This document shows positions 8,884 through 17,925 of a stretch of DNA of 51,167 bases, piece by piece. The notes under the pieces were generated by a model, which saw nothing but the letters and a program-made list of their open reading frames with translations, had not been told where the DNA came from and did not search any database. This DNA comes from Duganella callida (lineage in GTDB: Bacteria; Pseudomonadota; Gammaproteobacteria; Burkholderiales; Burkholderiaceae_D): the NCBI RefSeq assembly GCF_004614165.1, contig NZ_SPVG01000178.1, forward strand, positions 1-51,167. Direction: 5' to 3'. Position numbers and translations under genes: made by a program. Every line of letters starts with the position of its first letter. Within the stretch, counting starts at the first letter, position 1.

Positions 8884-9819
8884 GTGGAATACAAGGATTA
8901 CTACCAGACCCTGGGCGTGGCCAAGACCGCGTCCGAGGATGAGATCAAGAAGGCTTACCGCAAGCTGGTCCGCAAGTACCATCCGGATGTCAGCAAGGAA
9001 GCCGACGCGCAGGCGAAAACCCAGGAAATCAACGAAGCCTACGGTGTGCTCAGCGATGCTGAAAAGCGCGCCGCCTACGACGACCTGGGCCGCGGCCACC
9101 AGTACCGTGCCGGCCAGGAATTCCGCCCGCCGCCGGACTGGGGCCGCGGCTTCGGCGGCGGCGGTGGCGGCGCGGGCGGCGGTTTCGAAGACGCCATGGG
9201 CAGCGATTTCTTTGCCGACCTGTTCGCCAATCTCGGCGGCGGCCGTCGGCGCCAGGCGCCGCCGCAGCGCGGCGACGACCGCCATGCCACCATCAGCATC
9301 GATCTGGCCGACGCCTACAACGGCGCCACCCGCACCATCAATATGATGGTCGCCGATCGCGACGCCCAGGACCGCATCGTCACGCGCGAGCGCAACTTCA
9401 GCGTCAACATCCCGAAAGGCGTGATGGCCGGCCAGCAGTTGCGGCTGGCGGGACAGGGCCAGGCCGGCCCGGCCGGGCCGGGCGACCTGTATCTGGAAAT
9501 CCAGTTCAACCCGAATCCGCGCTACCGCATCGACGGTCGCGACGTCTACCAGACCGTGCCGGTGGCGCCGTGGGAGCTGGCGCTGGGCGGCGAGATCGAG
9601 GTGACCACGCCATCGGGCAAGGTCAATGTCACGGTGCCGGCCGGTTCGCAGAGCGGGCGCAAGCTGCGCCTGCGCGGGCGCGGCATTCCGGGCAAGGAGA
9701 CCGGCGACCTGTATCTGCTGCTGGAAGTGGTGCTGCCGCCGGCCACCAGCGACAAGGCGCGTGAACTGTATCAAACCATGGCGCGCGAGCTGGCCTTCAA
9801 TCCGCGCGCGGGAGGATAA
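8884..9819 (+). CDS. cbpA: Curved DNA-binding protein / DnaJ-type co-chaperone
   Basis: 311-residue J-domain protein. The N-terminal J domain (YKDYYQTLGV...) carries the HPD motif in KYHPDVSK that stimulates DnaK ATPase. A Gly/Phe-rich linker follows at about residue 78-115, then the two beta-barrel client-binding domains typical of DnaJ C-terminal regions, without zinc fingers, which marks it as CbpA rather than DnaJ. The start is GTG at 8884 with a GGGAG element 9 bases upstream. cbpM follows after 2 bases, confirming the assignment. Confidence 0.92.
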   Translation: MEYKDYYQTLGVAKTASEDEIKKAYRKLVRKYHPDVSKEADAQAKTQEINEAYGVLSDAEKRAAYDDLGRGHQYRAGQEFRPPPDWGRGFGGGGGGAGGGFEDAMGSDFFADLFANLGGGRRRQAPPQRGDDRHATISIDLADAYNGATRTINMMVADRDAQDRIVTRERNFSVNIPKGVMAGQQLRLAGQGQAGPAGPGDLYLEIQFNPNPRYRIDGRDVYQTVPVAPWELALGGEIEVTTPSGKVNVTVPAGSQSGRKLRLRGRGIPGKETGDLYLLLEVVLPPATSDKARELYQTMARELAFNPRAGG

Positions 9820-9821
9820 GC

Positions 9822-10136
9822 ATGGGACAAACGATCATAAGCGCAGTGCTGGTCGATGACGCCGCACTGACGCTGGAAGAACTGGCGCAAGCCTGCGCCG
9901 TGGAGCCGGACTGGGTGGTGGCGCGCGTGCGCACCGGGATCTTGCTGGATGCCGGCGGCGGCGCGGACGACAGCGGCGGCTGGCGCTTCACCAGCGCCGA
10001 CCTGGTGCGCGCGCGCCGGCTGTGCCAGATCGAGCGCCAGTTCGAGGCCAATGATGACGTGGCGGCGCTGGTGGTCGACCTGTCGGAGGAAATCCGCCGC
10101 CTGCGCTGCAAGCTCAGCGCGGCCGGAGTGAAATAG
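9822..10136 (+). CDS. cbpM: CbpA modulator CbpM
   Basis: 104-residue MerR-like HTH protein directly downstream of cbpA, matching CbpM, which binds the CbpA J domain and blocks its co-chaperone and DNA-binding activity. LTLEELAQACAVEPDWVVARV is the HTH-like helix pair and DDVAALVVDLSEEIRRLR is the C-terminal helix that contacts the J domain. The two genes are almost certainly co-transcribed. The 3' end overlaps the convergent LysR gene by 23 bases. Confidence 0.88.
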   Translation: MGQTIISAVLVDDAALTLEELAQACAVEPDWVVARVRTGILLDAGGGADDSGGWRFTSADLVRARRLCQIERQFEANDDVAALVVDLSEEIRRLRCKLSAAGVK

Positions 10137-11280
10137 GCGCGGCCACTGCCAGCCCGGCCGGTGCGTCGGCCGCCGGCGGCCGGGGACCACGTTCGCTCGC
10201 CGTTGCGCGGGTGGCCTTGCCGGCCGCGCGGCCGCTGATGCCGCCGCTGGCGTTGGCTTCGGCCGCGGCTTCAGCATCGCCATGCTTGCCGATCAGCGCG
10301 TGATAGGCGTGCGCCTGCGCCGCCATCTGTTCCTTGTGCGCGGCCAGTTCCGCCGCTTCGCGCTCGCTCATCGGATGCAGATCGGACTGCGCCAGATCGA
10401 GGAACTGCTGCATCAGCCAGCGCGTGGCCGGTCCCGGTTCCTCGTCGCCACGGCGGATCACGTACAGCGGGAAGCTGAACGAGCTGCCCTCGGCGATTTC
10501 CAGCTGCACCAGCCGGCCCGCGTCGAGGTCCCATTGCACGAATTCCAGTGGCATATTGCCCCAGCCGATGCCGTTGCGCAGCAGCGCATGTTTGGACGAC
10601 AAATCGCCCAGGCGCCAGTCGCGCAGCGCCAGCACGCCGAAATCCTGGCCCTTGGTCAGCGGACTGCGGTCGGTCAGCACCAGCTGCGTGTGTTCGCGTA
10701 AAATCGCGCTCGGCACCTGGCCCTCGATCTGCGCCAGCGGATGGTCGGGCGCCACCACCGGCACCATGGTGACGAAGCCGCAGGCCTGGCGCTCGATCAC
10801 GTCGGGCGTGCCCGGCATCCAGCCGCTGATGCCGATGTGACATTCCTTGTTCATCACCAGCTGGGTGACGGCGCCCAGCGCCTCGGTGCGCAGGCGCATG
10901 GAGACGGTGGGGAATTCCTTCTGGAACGCGTGCAGGATGCGCACCAGTTTGCAGGTAGAGAACATCACGTCGACCACCAGCGAGACCTCGGCCTCCAGCC
11001 CGGCCGACAGGGCCTTGGCGCGGGCGCGCATGCCGTCGACCTTGAGCGAGACGGCACGGGCGTCGGCCAGCAGCGCTTTGCCGGCCTCGGTCAAGGTCGG
11101 CTTGCGCTTGCTGCGGTCGAGCAGGGCGACGTTGAGCTGTTCTTCCAGGTTGGCGATGGTGTAGCTGATCACCGACTGGGTACGGTGCAGGGCGCGCGCG
11201 GCATGGGCAAAGCCGCCATGGTCGATGACGGCAATGAAGACGCGCAGCTGGTCGAGGGAGGGGAGGCCGGGATCGCGCAT
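10114..11280 (-). CDS. LysR family transcriptional regulator
   Basis: 388-residue LysR regulator. The N-terminal winged HTH is in LPSLDQLRVFIAVIDHGGFAHAA (about residue 7-60) with the usual TQSVISYTIANLE recognition segment. The periplasmic-binding-like effector domain runs to about residue 295. A long Ala-rich, low-complexity tail of about 70 residues, unusual for LysR proteins, ends in the convergent overlap with cbpM. It is divergent from azoR across a 103-base region with repeated ATCGATA sites, so it is the likely regulator of azoR, probably responding to a quinone or oxidative signal (inference). Confidence 0.85.
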   Translation of the reverse strand: MRDPGLPSLDQLRVFIAVIDHGGFAHAARALHRTQSVISYTIANLEEQLNVALLDRSKRKPTLTEAGKALLADARAVSLKVDGMRARAKALSAGLEAEVSLVVDVMFSTCKLVRILHAFQKEFPTVSMRLRTEALGAVTQLVMNKECHIGISGWMPGTPDVIERQACGFVTMVPVVAPDHPLAQIEGQVPSAILREHTQLVLTDRSPLTKGQDFGVLALRDWRLGDLSSKHALLRNGIGWGNMPLEFVQWDLDAGRLVQLEIAEGSSFSFPLYVIRRGDEEPGPATRWLMQQFLDLAQSDLHPMSEREAAELAAHKEQMAAQAHAYHALIGKHGDAEAAAEANASGGISGRAAGKATRATASERGPRPPAADAPAGLAVAAPISLRPR

Positions 11281-11290
11281 GATCTAAAAA

Positions 11291-11330
11291 ATCGATAGAT
11301 AAAATTGAAATTTCCTGTATTCCATCGATA
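11291..11330. promoter_or_regulatory. Candidate LysR operator between LysR gene and azoR
   Basis: ATCGATA occurs twice, at 11291-11297 and 11324-11330, 33 bases apart (about three helical turns) in an AT-rich divergent intergenic region. This is the usual placement for LysR recognition and activation half-sites. Binding is inferred. Confidence 0.4.
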
Positions 11331-11383
11331 TTAAACCCGTTCTATGATGCCTGCAACTTCCCTCACACCCAAAGGATAGCATC

Positions 11384-11995
11384 ATGGCAAAAGTTCTCCA
11401 CATCGACAGCAGCGTACGCAGCAGCGGCTCCCTGAGCCGTCAACTGGGCGGCGAATACATCGCCAAGTTGAAAGCGCGCGATCCATCGACCACCGTGGTG
11501 ACCCGCGACCTGGCCGCCAATCCGGTGCCGCATCTGACCGAGACCATGATGGGCGCCTACTTCACCCCGGCCGAGCAGCGCAATGCCGAGCAAGCTTTCG
11601 CCATCAAGACTTCCGACACCCTGGTCGACGAACTGCTGGCGGCCGACACCATCGTCATCGGCGCGCCGATGTACAACTTCTCGGTCACCTCGGCCCTGAA
11701 AGCCTGGATCGACCACGTGGCCCGCGCCGGCCGCACTTTCCAGTACGGCGCCAACGGCCCTGAAGGCCTGGTCAAGGGCAAGAAAGTCGTGATCTTCGTC
11801 GCCAGCGGCGGCGTCTACAGCGAAGGTCCCGCGGCCGTCTACGATCACGTGACCACCTACCTGCGTTCGGCGCTGGGATTCCTCGGCATGACCGACGTGA
11901 CCTTCGTGGTCGCCGAAGGCGTGGCCATGGGCGAAGAAGCCGTCAATAACGCGCTGAGCAAGAGCCGCGCACAGATCGAAGCGATCGCCGCCTAA
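11384..11995 (+). CDS. azoR: FMN-dependent NADH-azoreductase
   Basis: 203-residue flavodoxin-like quinone/azo reductase. The N-terminal SSVRSSGSLSRQLGGEY segment binds the FMN phosphate, the PMYNFSVTSALKAWIDHVARAGRTF block (about residue 95-118) is the hallmark of AzoR, and VASGGVYSEG near residue 140 is the second flavin loop. AzoR reduces quinones and azo compounds by two-electron steps using NADH and protects from thiol and quinone stress. The start has AAAGGA upstream. A divergent LysR gene is the likely regulator. Confidence 0.9.
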   Translation: MAKVLHIDSSVRSSGSLSRQLGGEYIAKLKARDPSTTVVTRDLAANPVPHLTETMMGAYFTPAEQRNAEQAFAIKTSDTLVDELLAADTIVIGAPMYNFSVTSALKAWIDHVARAGRTFQYGANGPEGLVKGKKVVIFVASGGVYSEGPAAVYDHVTTYLRSALGFLGMTDVTFVVAEGVAMGEEAVNNALSKSRAQIEAIAA

Positions 11996-12013
11996 ATTGC
12001 GCCTTCGTCTGGC

Positions 12014-12043
12014 AAAGCCCCGCCGCCGCGCGGGGCTTTTTGC
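12014..12043 (+). terminator. Rho-independent terminator after azoR
   Basis: Stem AAAGCCCCG/CGGGGCTTT with a short loop and T tract, about 18 bases past the azoR stop. Confidence 0.85.
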
Positions 12044-12087
12044 ATTTGCGCGGTGTATCATGAAGGCCTACAGCCCTGGAGCCCTAC

Positions 12088-12990
12088 ATGAAACGGAATC
12101 TGCATCTGTTGATGATCGATCCGCAAAACGATTTTTGCGACCTGCCTGACAATTACCGTCCGCTCGACCCGGTCAGCGGCAAGCCGCTGGCGCCCGCGCT
12201 GCCGGTGCCCGGTGCGCACCAGGACATGCTGCGCCTGGCCAGCCTGATCAACCGCGGCCGCGCCGGCCTGACCGCCATGAGCATCACCCTCGATTCGCAC
12301 CACCGCTTCGACATCGCCCACCCGACCTTCTGGCTCGCCGCCGACGGCGAGGCGGTCAAGCCGTTCACCGAAATCAGCGGCGCCGACGTGCGTGCGCAAA
12401 AATACCAGCCGCGCCATCCGGCCGGCCTGCCGGTCGCGCTCAACTACCTGGACCGGCTGGAAGCGGCCGGCCGCTACAAGCTGATGGTGTGGCCGGTGCA
12501 CTGTGAAATCGGCAGCTGGGGCCATAACGTCCATCCCGACGTGCGCGCCGCCTACGGCCACTGGGAAGAAGCCTCGCTCGGCATCGTCGCCAAGCTGGCC
12601 AAGGGTTCCAACCCGTGGACCGAGCACTACTCGGCGGTGATGGCGGAAGTGCCGGACGCGGACGATCCCGACACCCAGTTCAACCACAAGTTCGTGCGCG
12701 GCCTGGCCGAGGCGGACCAGATTTACATTGCCGGCGAGGCCGGCAGCCACTGCGTCAAGGCCACGGTCGAACACATCGCCGACTACTTCGAGCAGGAATA
12801 CGGCGCCGCGTCGCTGGCCAAGCTGGTGCTGCTGACCGACTGTATCAGCCCGGTCACCGGCTTCGACGCCCAGTACCAGGCCTTCCTGGCCGCCATGCAG
12901 GCGCGCGGCGTGCAGCTGATGCAATCGGCCGACGTGCTGCCTGAGCTGCTGGCCAACGCCAGCCGTCCGCTGGCCGCGGAGCCCGCATGA
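12088..12990 (+). CDS. Cysteine hydrolase, isochorismatase/nicotinamidase-like
   Basis: 300-residue member of the isochorismatase-like amidase superfamily. The catalytic Asp is in [11 protein letters not shown] (about residue 11) and the nucleophilic Cys in [15 protein letters not shown] (about residue 221); [13 protein letters not shown] carries the cis-peptide region and metal-site type residues. It is about 90 residues longer than classic PncA. It overlaps the start of pncB by 4 bases, so the pair looks like an NAD salvage operon: nicotinamide to nicotinate, then to nicotinate mononucleotide. Substrate is inferred from this context. Confidence 0.82.
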   Translation: MKRNLHLLMIDPQNDFCDLPDNYRPLDPVSGKPLAPALPVPGAHQDMLRLASLINRGRAGLTAMSITLDSHHRFDIAHPTFWLAADGEAVKPFTEISGADVRAQKYQPRHPAGLPVALNYLDRLEAAGRYKLMVWPVHCEIGSWGHNVHPDVRAAYGHWEEASLGIVAKLAKGSNPWTEHYSAVMAEVPDADDPDTQFNHKFVRGLAEADQIYIAGEAGSHCVKATVEHIADYFEQEYGAASLAKLVLLTDCISPVTGFDAQYQAFLAAMQARGVQLMQSADVLPELLANASRPLAAEPA

Positions 12991-14180
12991 AGCCGCCCAT
13001 CGTCCGCAGCCTGCTGGAAACCGACCTGTACAAATTCACCATGTGGCAGGCGCTGCTGCATGGCCATCCCAACTCGTACACCGAATACGAATTCGTCTGC
13101 CGCAACACGCCAGCGTTTCCGCTGACCGAACTGCTGCCGGAGATCGAGCGCGAACTCGATCACCTGTGCTCGATGAGCTTCACCGACCAGGAGCTGAGCT
13201 ATCTGCGTTCGCTGCGCTACATGAAAAGCGACTTCGTCGACTTCCTGACGGTGTTCCGCTTCCAGCGCAAATTCATCGAGGCGCGCGCCGAGGGCGAGCG
13301 ACTGATGATCCATGCCTCCGGCCCGCAGGTGCACGTGATGGGCTTCGAGATCTACGTGCTGTATATCGTCAACGAGCTGTATTTCCGCCGCTTCGACCAG
13401 GAGGCCGCGCTGGCGGAAGGGCGCGCGCGCCTGGGCGCCAAGATCGCCCGCTTGAGAAAGTTTGGCCGCGACGAGCCGGCGCGCTGGTATCCGTTCGAGT
13501 TTTCCGACTTCGGCACGCGGCGCCGCTTCTCCAGCGCCTGGCATGACGAAGTGGTGCAGCGCCTGGCGCGTGAAGTGCCCGAGTATTTCCGCGGCACCTC
13601 CAACGTCTACCAGGCCATGCAATTCGGCCTGATCCCGATCGGCACCATGGCGCACGAATACATGCAATCGTTCCAGGCCTTCGGCGTGCGGCTGCGCGAT
13701 TTCCAGAAGGCGTCGTTGGAAGCCTGGGTGCAGGAATACCGGGGCGACCTCGGCATCGCATTGACCGACGTGGTCGGCATGGACGCCTTCCTCGACGATT
13801 TCGACCTGTATTTCGCCAAGCTGTTCGACGGCCTGCGCCACGATTCGGGCGATCCGGTGGTGTGGGGCGAGAAGGCGCTGGCGCACTATGCGGCGCTGCG
13901 CATCGACGCCAGGACCAAGCGGCTGGTGTTTTCGGACGGTCTCAACTTCGAGATCGCGCTGCAGCTGTACCGTCACTTCGCCGACCGCATCATGACCGGC
14001 TTCGGCATCGGCACCCACCTGACCAACGACATGGGCCTGCCGACGCTGAACATCGTCATGAAGCTGGTGTGCTGCAACGGCCAGTCGGTGGCCAAGCTGT
14101 CGGATTCGCCCGGCAAGACGGTGTCGCGCGACGAGACCTTCCTGGCCTATCTGCGCCAGGTGTTTCACCACCCGGCGTAA
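12987..14180 (+). CDS. pncB: Nicotinate phosphoribosyltransferase
   Basis: 397-residue cytosolic enzyme converting nicotinate and PRPP to nicotinate mononucleotide in the Preiss-Handler pathway. Signatures include [17 protein letters not shown] at the N terminus, [12 protein letters not shown] near residue 170, GTSNVYQA near residue 202 and [18 protein letters not shown] near residue 270, which carries the PRPP-site residues. Its start overlaps the stop of the upstream amidase gene (ATGA), which suggests translational coupling. Confidence 0.93.
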   Translation: MKPPIVRSLLETDLYKFTMWQALLHGHPNSYTEYEFVCRNTPAFPLTELLPEIERELDHLCSMSFTDQELSYLRSLRYMKSDFVDFLTVFRFQRKFIEARAEGERLMIHASGPQVHVMGFEIYVLYIVNELYFRRFDQEAALAEGRARLGAKIARLRKFGRDEPARWYPFEFSDFGTRRRFSSAWHDEVVQRLAREVPEYFRGTSNVYQAMQFGLIPIGTMAHEYMQSFQAFGVRLRDFQKASLEAWVQEYRGDLGIALTDVVGMDAFLDDFDLYFAKLFDGLRHDSGDPVVWGEKALAHYAALRIDARTKRLVFSDGLNFEIALQLYRHFADRIMTGFGIGTHLTNDMGLPTLNIVMKLVCCNGQSVAKLSDSPGKTVSRDETFLAYLRQVFHHPA

Positions 14181-14189
14181 AGGCTGCGG

Positions 14190-14492
14190 TCAGGCTTCGG
14201 TGGCGCCGTAGCCGCCCATGATGGAATCGGCCTTGTCGTGATCGTCGTCATCGTAGACGTCGACCGACAGCATGGCGCCGGCGCGGTGGCGCGCCGCCGC
14301 CGCCGCGGCCGGACCGCCCGGCGTCAGCGAATCGAGCAGATTGCCGACCGTGCTGGTGGCCACGCTGGGCGGCAGCTCGGCATGCTTGGTCAGCTTGACG
14401 CTGGACTGCGGAAAGCCGCTGGACAGCAGCGCGCTGCGGGCGCTCTCGGCATCGGACATCTGCGGGAAATTGCGGTGAATGGTGCGGGTCAT
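14190..14492 (-). CDS. Small hypothetical protein with Asp-rich C-terminal part
   Basis: 100 residues. The N-terminal half (MTRTIHRNFPQMSDAESARSALLSSGF) looks like a general-stress-protein-type alpha/beta segment. The second half has an Ala run and DVYDDDDHDKAD. A very good ribosome site (AAAGGAGG) supports translation. No family is recognised with confidence; a role in stress is only guessed from neighbours. It lies 32 bases downstream of the monooxygenase gene on the same strand. Confidence 0.65.
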   Translation of the reverse strand: MTRTIHRNFPQMSDAESARSALLSSGFPQSSVKLTKHAELPPSVATSTVGNLLDSLTPGGPAAAAAARHRAGAMLSVDVYDDDDHDKADSIMGGYGATEA

Positions 14493-14524
14493 GATGGCCT
14501 CCTTTGTTATGGAGTGGCGGCGTC

Positions 14525-14824
14525 TCAGAAGCCGGCCACCACGGTTGAGAAATGCTCCACTTTCGGCGGCTGGGCGAAATACTGCCCGACCAGCGCGCGC
14601 CAGTCCTGGAAGCCTTGGCTGCCGCGGAAATCGACCGTATGGTTTTCCAGCGTCGCCCAGCCCACCACCAGATGGTATGTGTTTCCCGATTCGATGCCGC
14701 GGTCCAGGCGCATCGAGACGCAGCCCTTGGCAGCCTTGAAGATGGATACCGCCTGATCGACAGCGGCCTCAAAGGCCGAGTGCGCGTCGGGCTGGATGGT
14801 GATTTCGGCGATCTCGTAAATCAT
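14525..14824 (-). CDS. Antibiotic biosynthesis monooxygenase (ABM) domain protein
   Basis: 99-residue ferredoxin-like dimeric alpha/beta barrel protein. IYEIAEITIQPDAHSAFEAAV at the N terminus, AKGCVSMRLDRGIESGNTYHLVVGWATLENHTVDFRGS in the middle and the closing FAQPPKVEHFSTVV strand match the ABM fold. Members are cofactor-independent monooxygenases or isomerases of small aromatics. It is next to a TetR regulator on the same strand, which might control it (inference). Confidence 0.8.
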   Translation of the reverse strand: MIYEIAEITIQPDAHSAFEAAVDQAVSIFKAAKGCVSMRLDRGIESGNTYHLVVGWATLENHTVDFRGSQGFQDWRALVGQYFAQPPKVEHFSTVVAGF

Positions 14825-14853
14825 AAGGGCGATCCTGTGCAGTGGAGATGGCC

Positions 14854-15498
14854 CTATTGTGCCTCAACTGCGGAAGGCTTGCGCAGGATGAAGCGCATCG
14901 CTTGTGCGGCCAGCTGCGGCACGTCGGCGCCGACGCCGGGCTTGTACCATTGCACGGTCCAGTTCAGCGCGCCGAAGATCAGCAGGCGGTCGAATTGCGA
15001 GGGCATGTCCCAGTCGCCGGAATGGTGCAGGGCGGCGATGGCCTCGTCCCAGACATCCTCGTAGCGGTCCTTGAGCGCGATCAGACGCTCGCGCGCCGGG
15101 GCATCGAGCGAGCGCCATTCGTACAGCAGCACCGCGATGAAATGGTGATCGGGCGCCAGCAGCGTCTGCAGATGCGCTTCCACCAGGCGGTGCAGGCGGG
15201 CGCTGGGCGACAGCGGCGCGGCGGCGATGGTCTCGACCTCGGCGAGGGCGCGCTCCATGCCCTGTTCCATGATCGCGGCGAGGATTTCCTGCTTGGTCTT
15301 GAAGTGGTAAAACCAGCTGCCGGCCTGGATGCCGGCCGCGGCGGCGATATCACGCACGGTGGTGTTTTCGTAGCCCTTGGTGCGGAACAAGCGGGCCGAC
15401 TTCTCGATCAGCTGCGCGCGCAGACCGCCGCCTTCGCCCTTCTGAGGGCGCCCGCGTTTCTTCGCGTGAGGAACAGCATCAACAGCGGCATCGGACAT
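14854..15498 (-). CDS. TetR family transcriptional regulator
   Basis: 214 residues from ATG 15498 (upstream in-frame starts at 15531 and 15594 are possible). The HTH is in LIEKSARLFRTKGYENTTVRDIAAAAGIQAGSWFYHFKTKQEIL, with an N-terminal Lys/Arg arm (KKRGRPQKGEG). The C-terminal helical domain suits an acyl or aromatic ligand, similar to the FadR/KstR2 group. It is upstream of the ABM and small hypothetical genes on the same strand and may regulate them or a neighbouring gene. Confidence 0.85.
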   Translation of the reverse strand: MSDAAVDAVPHAKKRGRPQKGEGGGLRAQLIEKSARLFRTKGYENTTVRDIAAAAGIQAGSWFYHFKTKQEILAAIMEQGMERALAEVETIAAAPLSPSARLHRLVEAHLQTLLAPDHHFIAVLLYEWRSLDAPARERLIALKDRYEDVWDEAIAALHHSGDWDMPSQFDRLLIFGALNWTVQWYKPGVGADVPQLAAQAMRFILRKPSAVEAQ

Positions 15499-15699
15499 GG
15501 CGGCGACGGACGTGAGTGATGATAGTGTCATTCTAATCCAGCGCCGCTTTAATGGCGGCAACAGCACACAAACTGTGCTGCGGCGCAACAACATCCCCCT
15601 TGCGCACGTTTGCGTGGAAGCAGAAAAGGGTGTAATCGGCGGCTTAAGTTGGGCCGATATCGGGAGGCGGCCAGCAACGCGCAGCTGAAGGAGGGCGGT

Positions 15700-15867
15700 A
15701 TGGACAACACGGCAGTGGAACTGCTCCGCAGCGAGATGGACGTTGCATTCCGCGAAGTCAGTGTCCGCATCTCTGTGCCCACCACTGCCCTGATATCAAT
15801 GTGCACTGAAGGGAATATGGTGCCGGTATATTTCCCGACCGCCGGCGCCGGTAGTAGCCGCCGCTGA
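15700..15867 (+). CDS. Small hypothetical protein, 55 aa
   Basis: ATG at 15700 is preceded by a strong GAAGGAGG site 6 bases upstream. The product MDNTAVELLRSEMDVAFREVSVRIS... is amphipathic and has no family I recognise. It sits between the TetR gene and the tmRNA and stands alone. Confidence 0.5.
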   Translation: MDNTAVELLRSEMDVAFREVSVRISVPTTALISMCTEGNMVPVYFPTAGAGSSRR

Positions 15868-16047
15868 GGACGGCTAAACAGGTGGTTCTATGTGAGAACT
15901 GGCGTCATCTTATCGCCCAAATGTGACGGGCGTTTGACGTCCGGCACATCCCCATGGGGAGTGCGCACCGCCTCTTGTGCGCCGGCGGGTCCCCGACAGC
16001 GCGTTCCTCGTCTCTGGCGCCCGATTGGTGTTATACTGCAGTTCTGT

Positions 16048-16407
16048 GGGGACGACCTGGTTTCGACGTGGGTTGCAAAGCAGAACAGGGCATACCGAGG
16101 GCTGGTTACCTCGTAAATACACCCAGAAATCAATAACTGCAAACGATAACTCGTACGCACTGGCAGCCTAAGGGCTGTTAGCTCCTAAACGCTTCTTCCC
16201 TGGGGCGGGCCGTTAAAAGCTATGGAGTCATTTACAGGGAATCGCGCTGTAACGGGTCACTTGAAGCAGCGCTAAATCTAAGGTGAATCGCCTGTCCAAA
16301 ACGTGCACATCCGTGTTGTACAGGTTAAATTAAATGATAGTGCTAAGTATGTAGAACTGTCTGTAGAGTGCTTGCGGACGCGGGTTCGATTCCCGCCGTC
16401 TCCACCA
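16048..16407 (+). ncRNA. ssrA: Transfer-messenger RNA (tmRNA)
   Basis: 360-nt tmRNA that rescues stalled ribosomes by trans-translation with SmpB. The 5' end GGGGACGACCTGGTTTCGACG and the 3' tRNA-like end GCGGGTTCGATTCCCGC..CCACCA pair as acceptor and T arms. The tag frame starts with the resume codon GCA at 16139 and encodes ANDNSYALAA, then TAA at 16169-16171, a normal proteobacterial degradation tag. TATACT at 16032-16037 is a candidate -10. Its 3' end is the integration site of the downstream island and is kept intact by the element. Confidence 0.97.
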
Positions 16408-16409
16408 CC
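16388..16409 (+). repeat. attL: left 22-bp att repeat inside ssrA 3' end
   Basis: The 22 bases from GATTCCCGCC to TCCACCACC are identical at 33248-33269 and bound the genomic island. The 3' end of ssrA is a classic attachment site for tyrosine integrases. Confidence 0.9.
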
Positions 16410-16428
16410 GAACACTGCAATACCATCC

Positions 16429-16458
16429 AACGCCGTCCAAGTGACGGCGTTTTCTTTT
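16429..16458 (+). terminator. Island-borne terminator for ssrA
   Basis: Stem AACGCCGTC/GACGGCGTT with T-rich tail starting 20 bases after attL. Similar terminators follow the other two att copies, so the element appears to supply a new terminator for ssrA after insertion. Confidence 0.8.
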
Positions 16459-16565
16459 GCGCTCCCTATGAGCAGCCCTCCAATCCAGTCTTGCCAACTC
16501 CAATGCCATCCAATCATACTGGGGGTATTAACGGGGGATTCCTGTAGAAACGAACGGAAAGGGAA

Positions 16566-17840
16566 ATGATGGCTGGGGGTATTGGATTATCGAAGCTGAC
16601 GGACAAGGCTGTAAAAGCGTTTGCAGCCAAGGCAGAACGGGGTAAGAAGCTCGCAGACGGCGGCGGCCTGCATATGTTCATCACACCTGCTGGTGGTGCT
16701 ACATGGCGCATCAAGTATCGTGTGGACGGCAAGGAAAAACTTTATTCCATAGGCCCATATCCGCTTGTAACGCTCGCCGCAGCTCGGATTGAGCATGGAG
16801 AAGTTAAGAGCCTGCTGCTGGAAGGCAAAGACCCGGTAATCAATCGACGACTGAACAGGGCAGCTACCGCCGCCGCCAGCGACAATACATTTGAAGTAGT
16901 GGCTGGTGACTGGTTTGCAATGAAGAAGAAGGAATGGAGCAAGACCCACTTCGACAAGTCGTTACGAGCATTTGAACGCGACGTTTATCCATCGCTAGGC
17001 AAGTTACCCGTTGCCAACATCACGCCCGCTATGGTGGCCGTGACAGTGCAAACGATCCACAAGCGTGATGTGCTGGAAACGGCCACACGTATCCTTCAAC
17101 ACATGAACGGAGTATTTCGGTTTGCGCAAGCGACCGGACATTGCCGGGACAATCCAGCGGCGCCAGTCCGTGAAGTTCTGCCTCGTAAAAAAAATGCAGG
17201 TCGGATGCCTGCACTGCTGGACTACGCATCACTCGGAGATCTTCTTCGCCGTGCCGAGATGGCCCGACTGTCGCCCGCTGTTCTTATGGCGCACCGGCTT
17301 TGTGCGTTCACCGCCGCCCGCATCGGAAACATCGTGGATGCAAAGTGGAGCGAATTCGATTTAGACGCGGATCAACCATTGTGGACGATTCCCAGGGAGA
17401 AAATGAAGGTGAAGGAACGTGAAATGGATCACCGCTTGCCACTTTGTGAAGAAATCGTAACGGAGCTTCGCCGCTGGCGAGGAATGGTCGGTGGTCGGGG
17501 TTACGTATTCCCATCTCCCCAAGATAACGGCAAACACATTACCTGTGAGTCCATCGAAAAAGTGTACCGGGTGACGTTGAAACTAGCGAAGAAGCATACT
17601 CCGCACGGCTGGCGAAGCGCTTTCACCACACTGGCCCGCGATGCTGGTTTTGATCGTGATGTGGTGGAACTGGCACTGGATCACGCCCACGATAACGAGG
17701 TTGTCCGAGCCTATGACCGGGGGGAGCGCTTTGTCCAGCGAATTGAGTTGTATGACTGGTGGGGCGCACAGCTAGTCGCTGCAAAATCAGGAGCCAAGAT
17801 CGTACCTTTTGGAAGTCCGGTATTGCCTGTCGCGGCGTAG
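16566..17840 (+). CDS. int: Tyrosine-type integrase (P4/DUF4102 family)
   Basis: 424-residue recombinase that would integrate and excise element 1 at ssrA. The N-terminal arm-binding domain (LSKLTDKAVKAFAAKAERGKKLADGGGLH) is the DUF4102 fold of P4-like integrases; the core-binding SAM-like domain follows at about 105-205. Catalytic residues are complete: Arg252 in TAARIGN, His347-x-x-Arg350 in TPHGWRSA, His373 in LDHAH and Tyr383 in RAYDRGE. It lies 157 bases from attL. The start could be 16566 or 16569. Confidence 0.92.
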   Translation: MMAGGIGLSKLTDKAVKAFAAKAERGKKLADGGGLHMFITPAGGATWRIKYRVDGKEKLYSIGPYPLVTLAAARIEHGEVKSLLLEGKDPVINRRLNRAATAAASDNTFEVVAGDWFAMKKKEWSKTHFDKSLRAFERDVYPSLGKLPVANITPAMVAVTVQTIHKRDVLETATRILQHMNGVFRFAQATGHCRDNPAAPVREVLPRKKNAGRMPALLDYASLGDLLRRAEMARLSPAVLMAHRLCAFTAARIGNIVDAKWSEFDLDADQPLWTIPREKMKVKEREMDHRLPLCEEIVTELRRWRGMVGGRGYVFPSPQDNGKHITCESIEKVYRVTLKLAKKHTPHGWRSAFTTLARDAGFDRDVVELALDHAHDNEVVRAYDRGERFVQRIELYDWWGAQLVAAKSGAKIVPFGSPVLPVAA

Positions 17841-17925
17841 AGGGCGTGCCCCTTATGTGGGAGTCATCGCATTCCAGGTGGTGACTCCTTTACACATTCA
17901 TCGGCAGGATCACTAGTAGGGCCAT

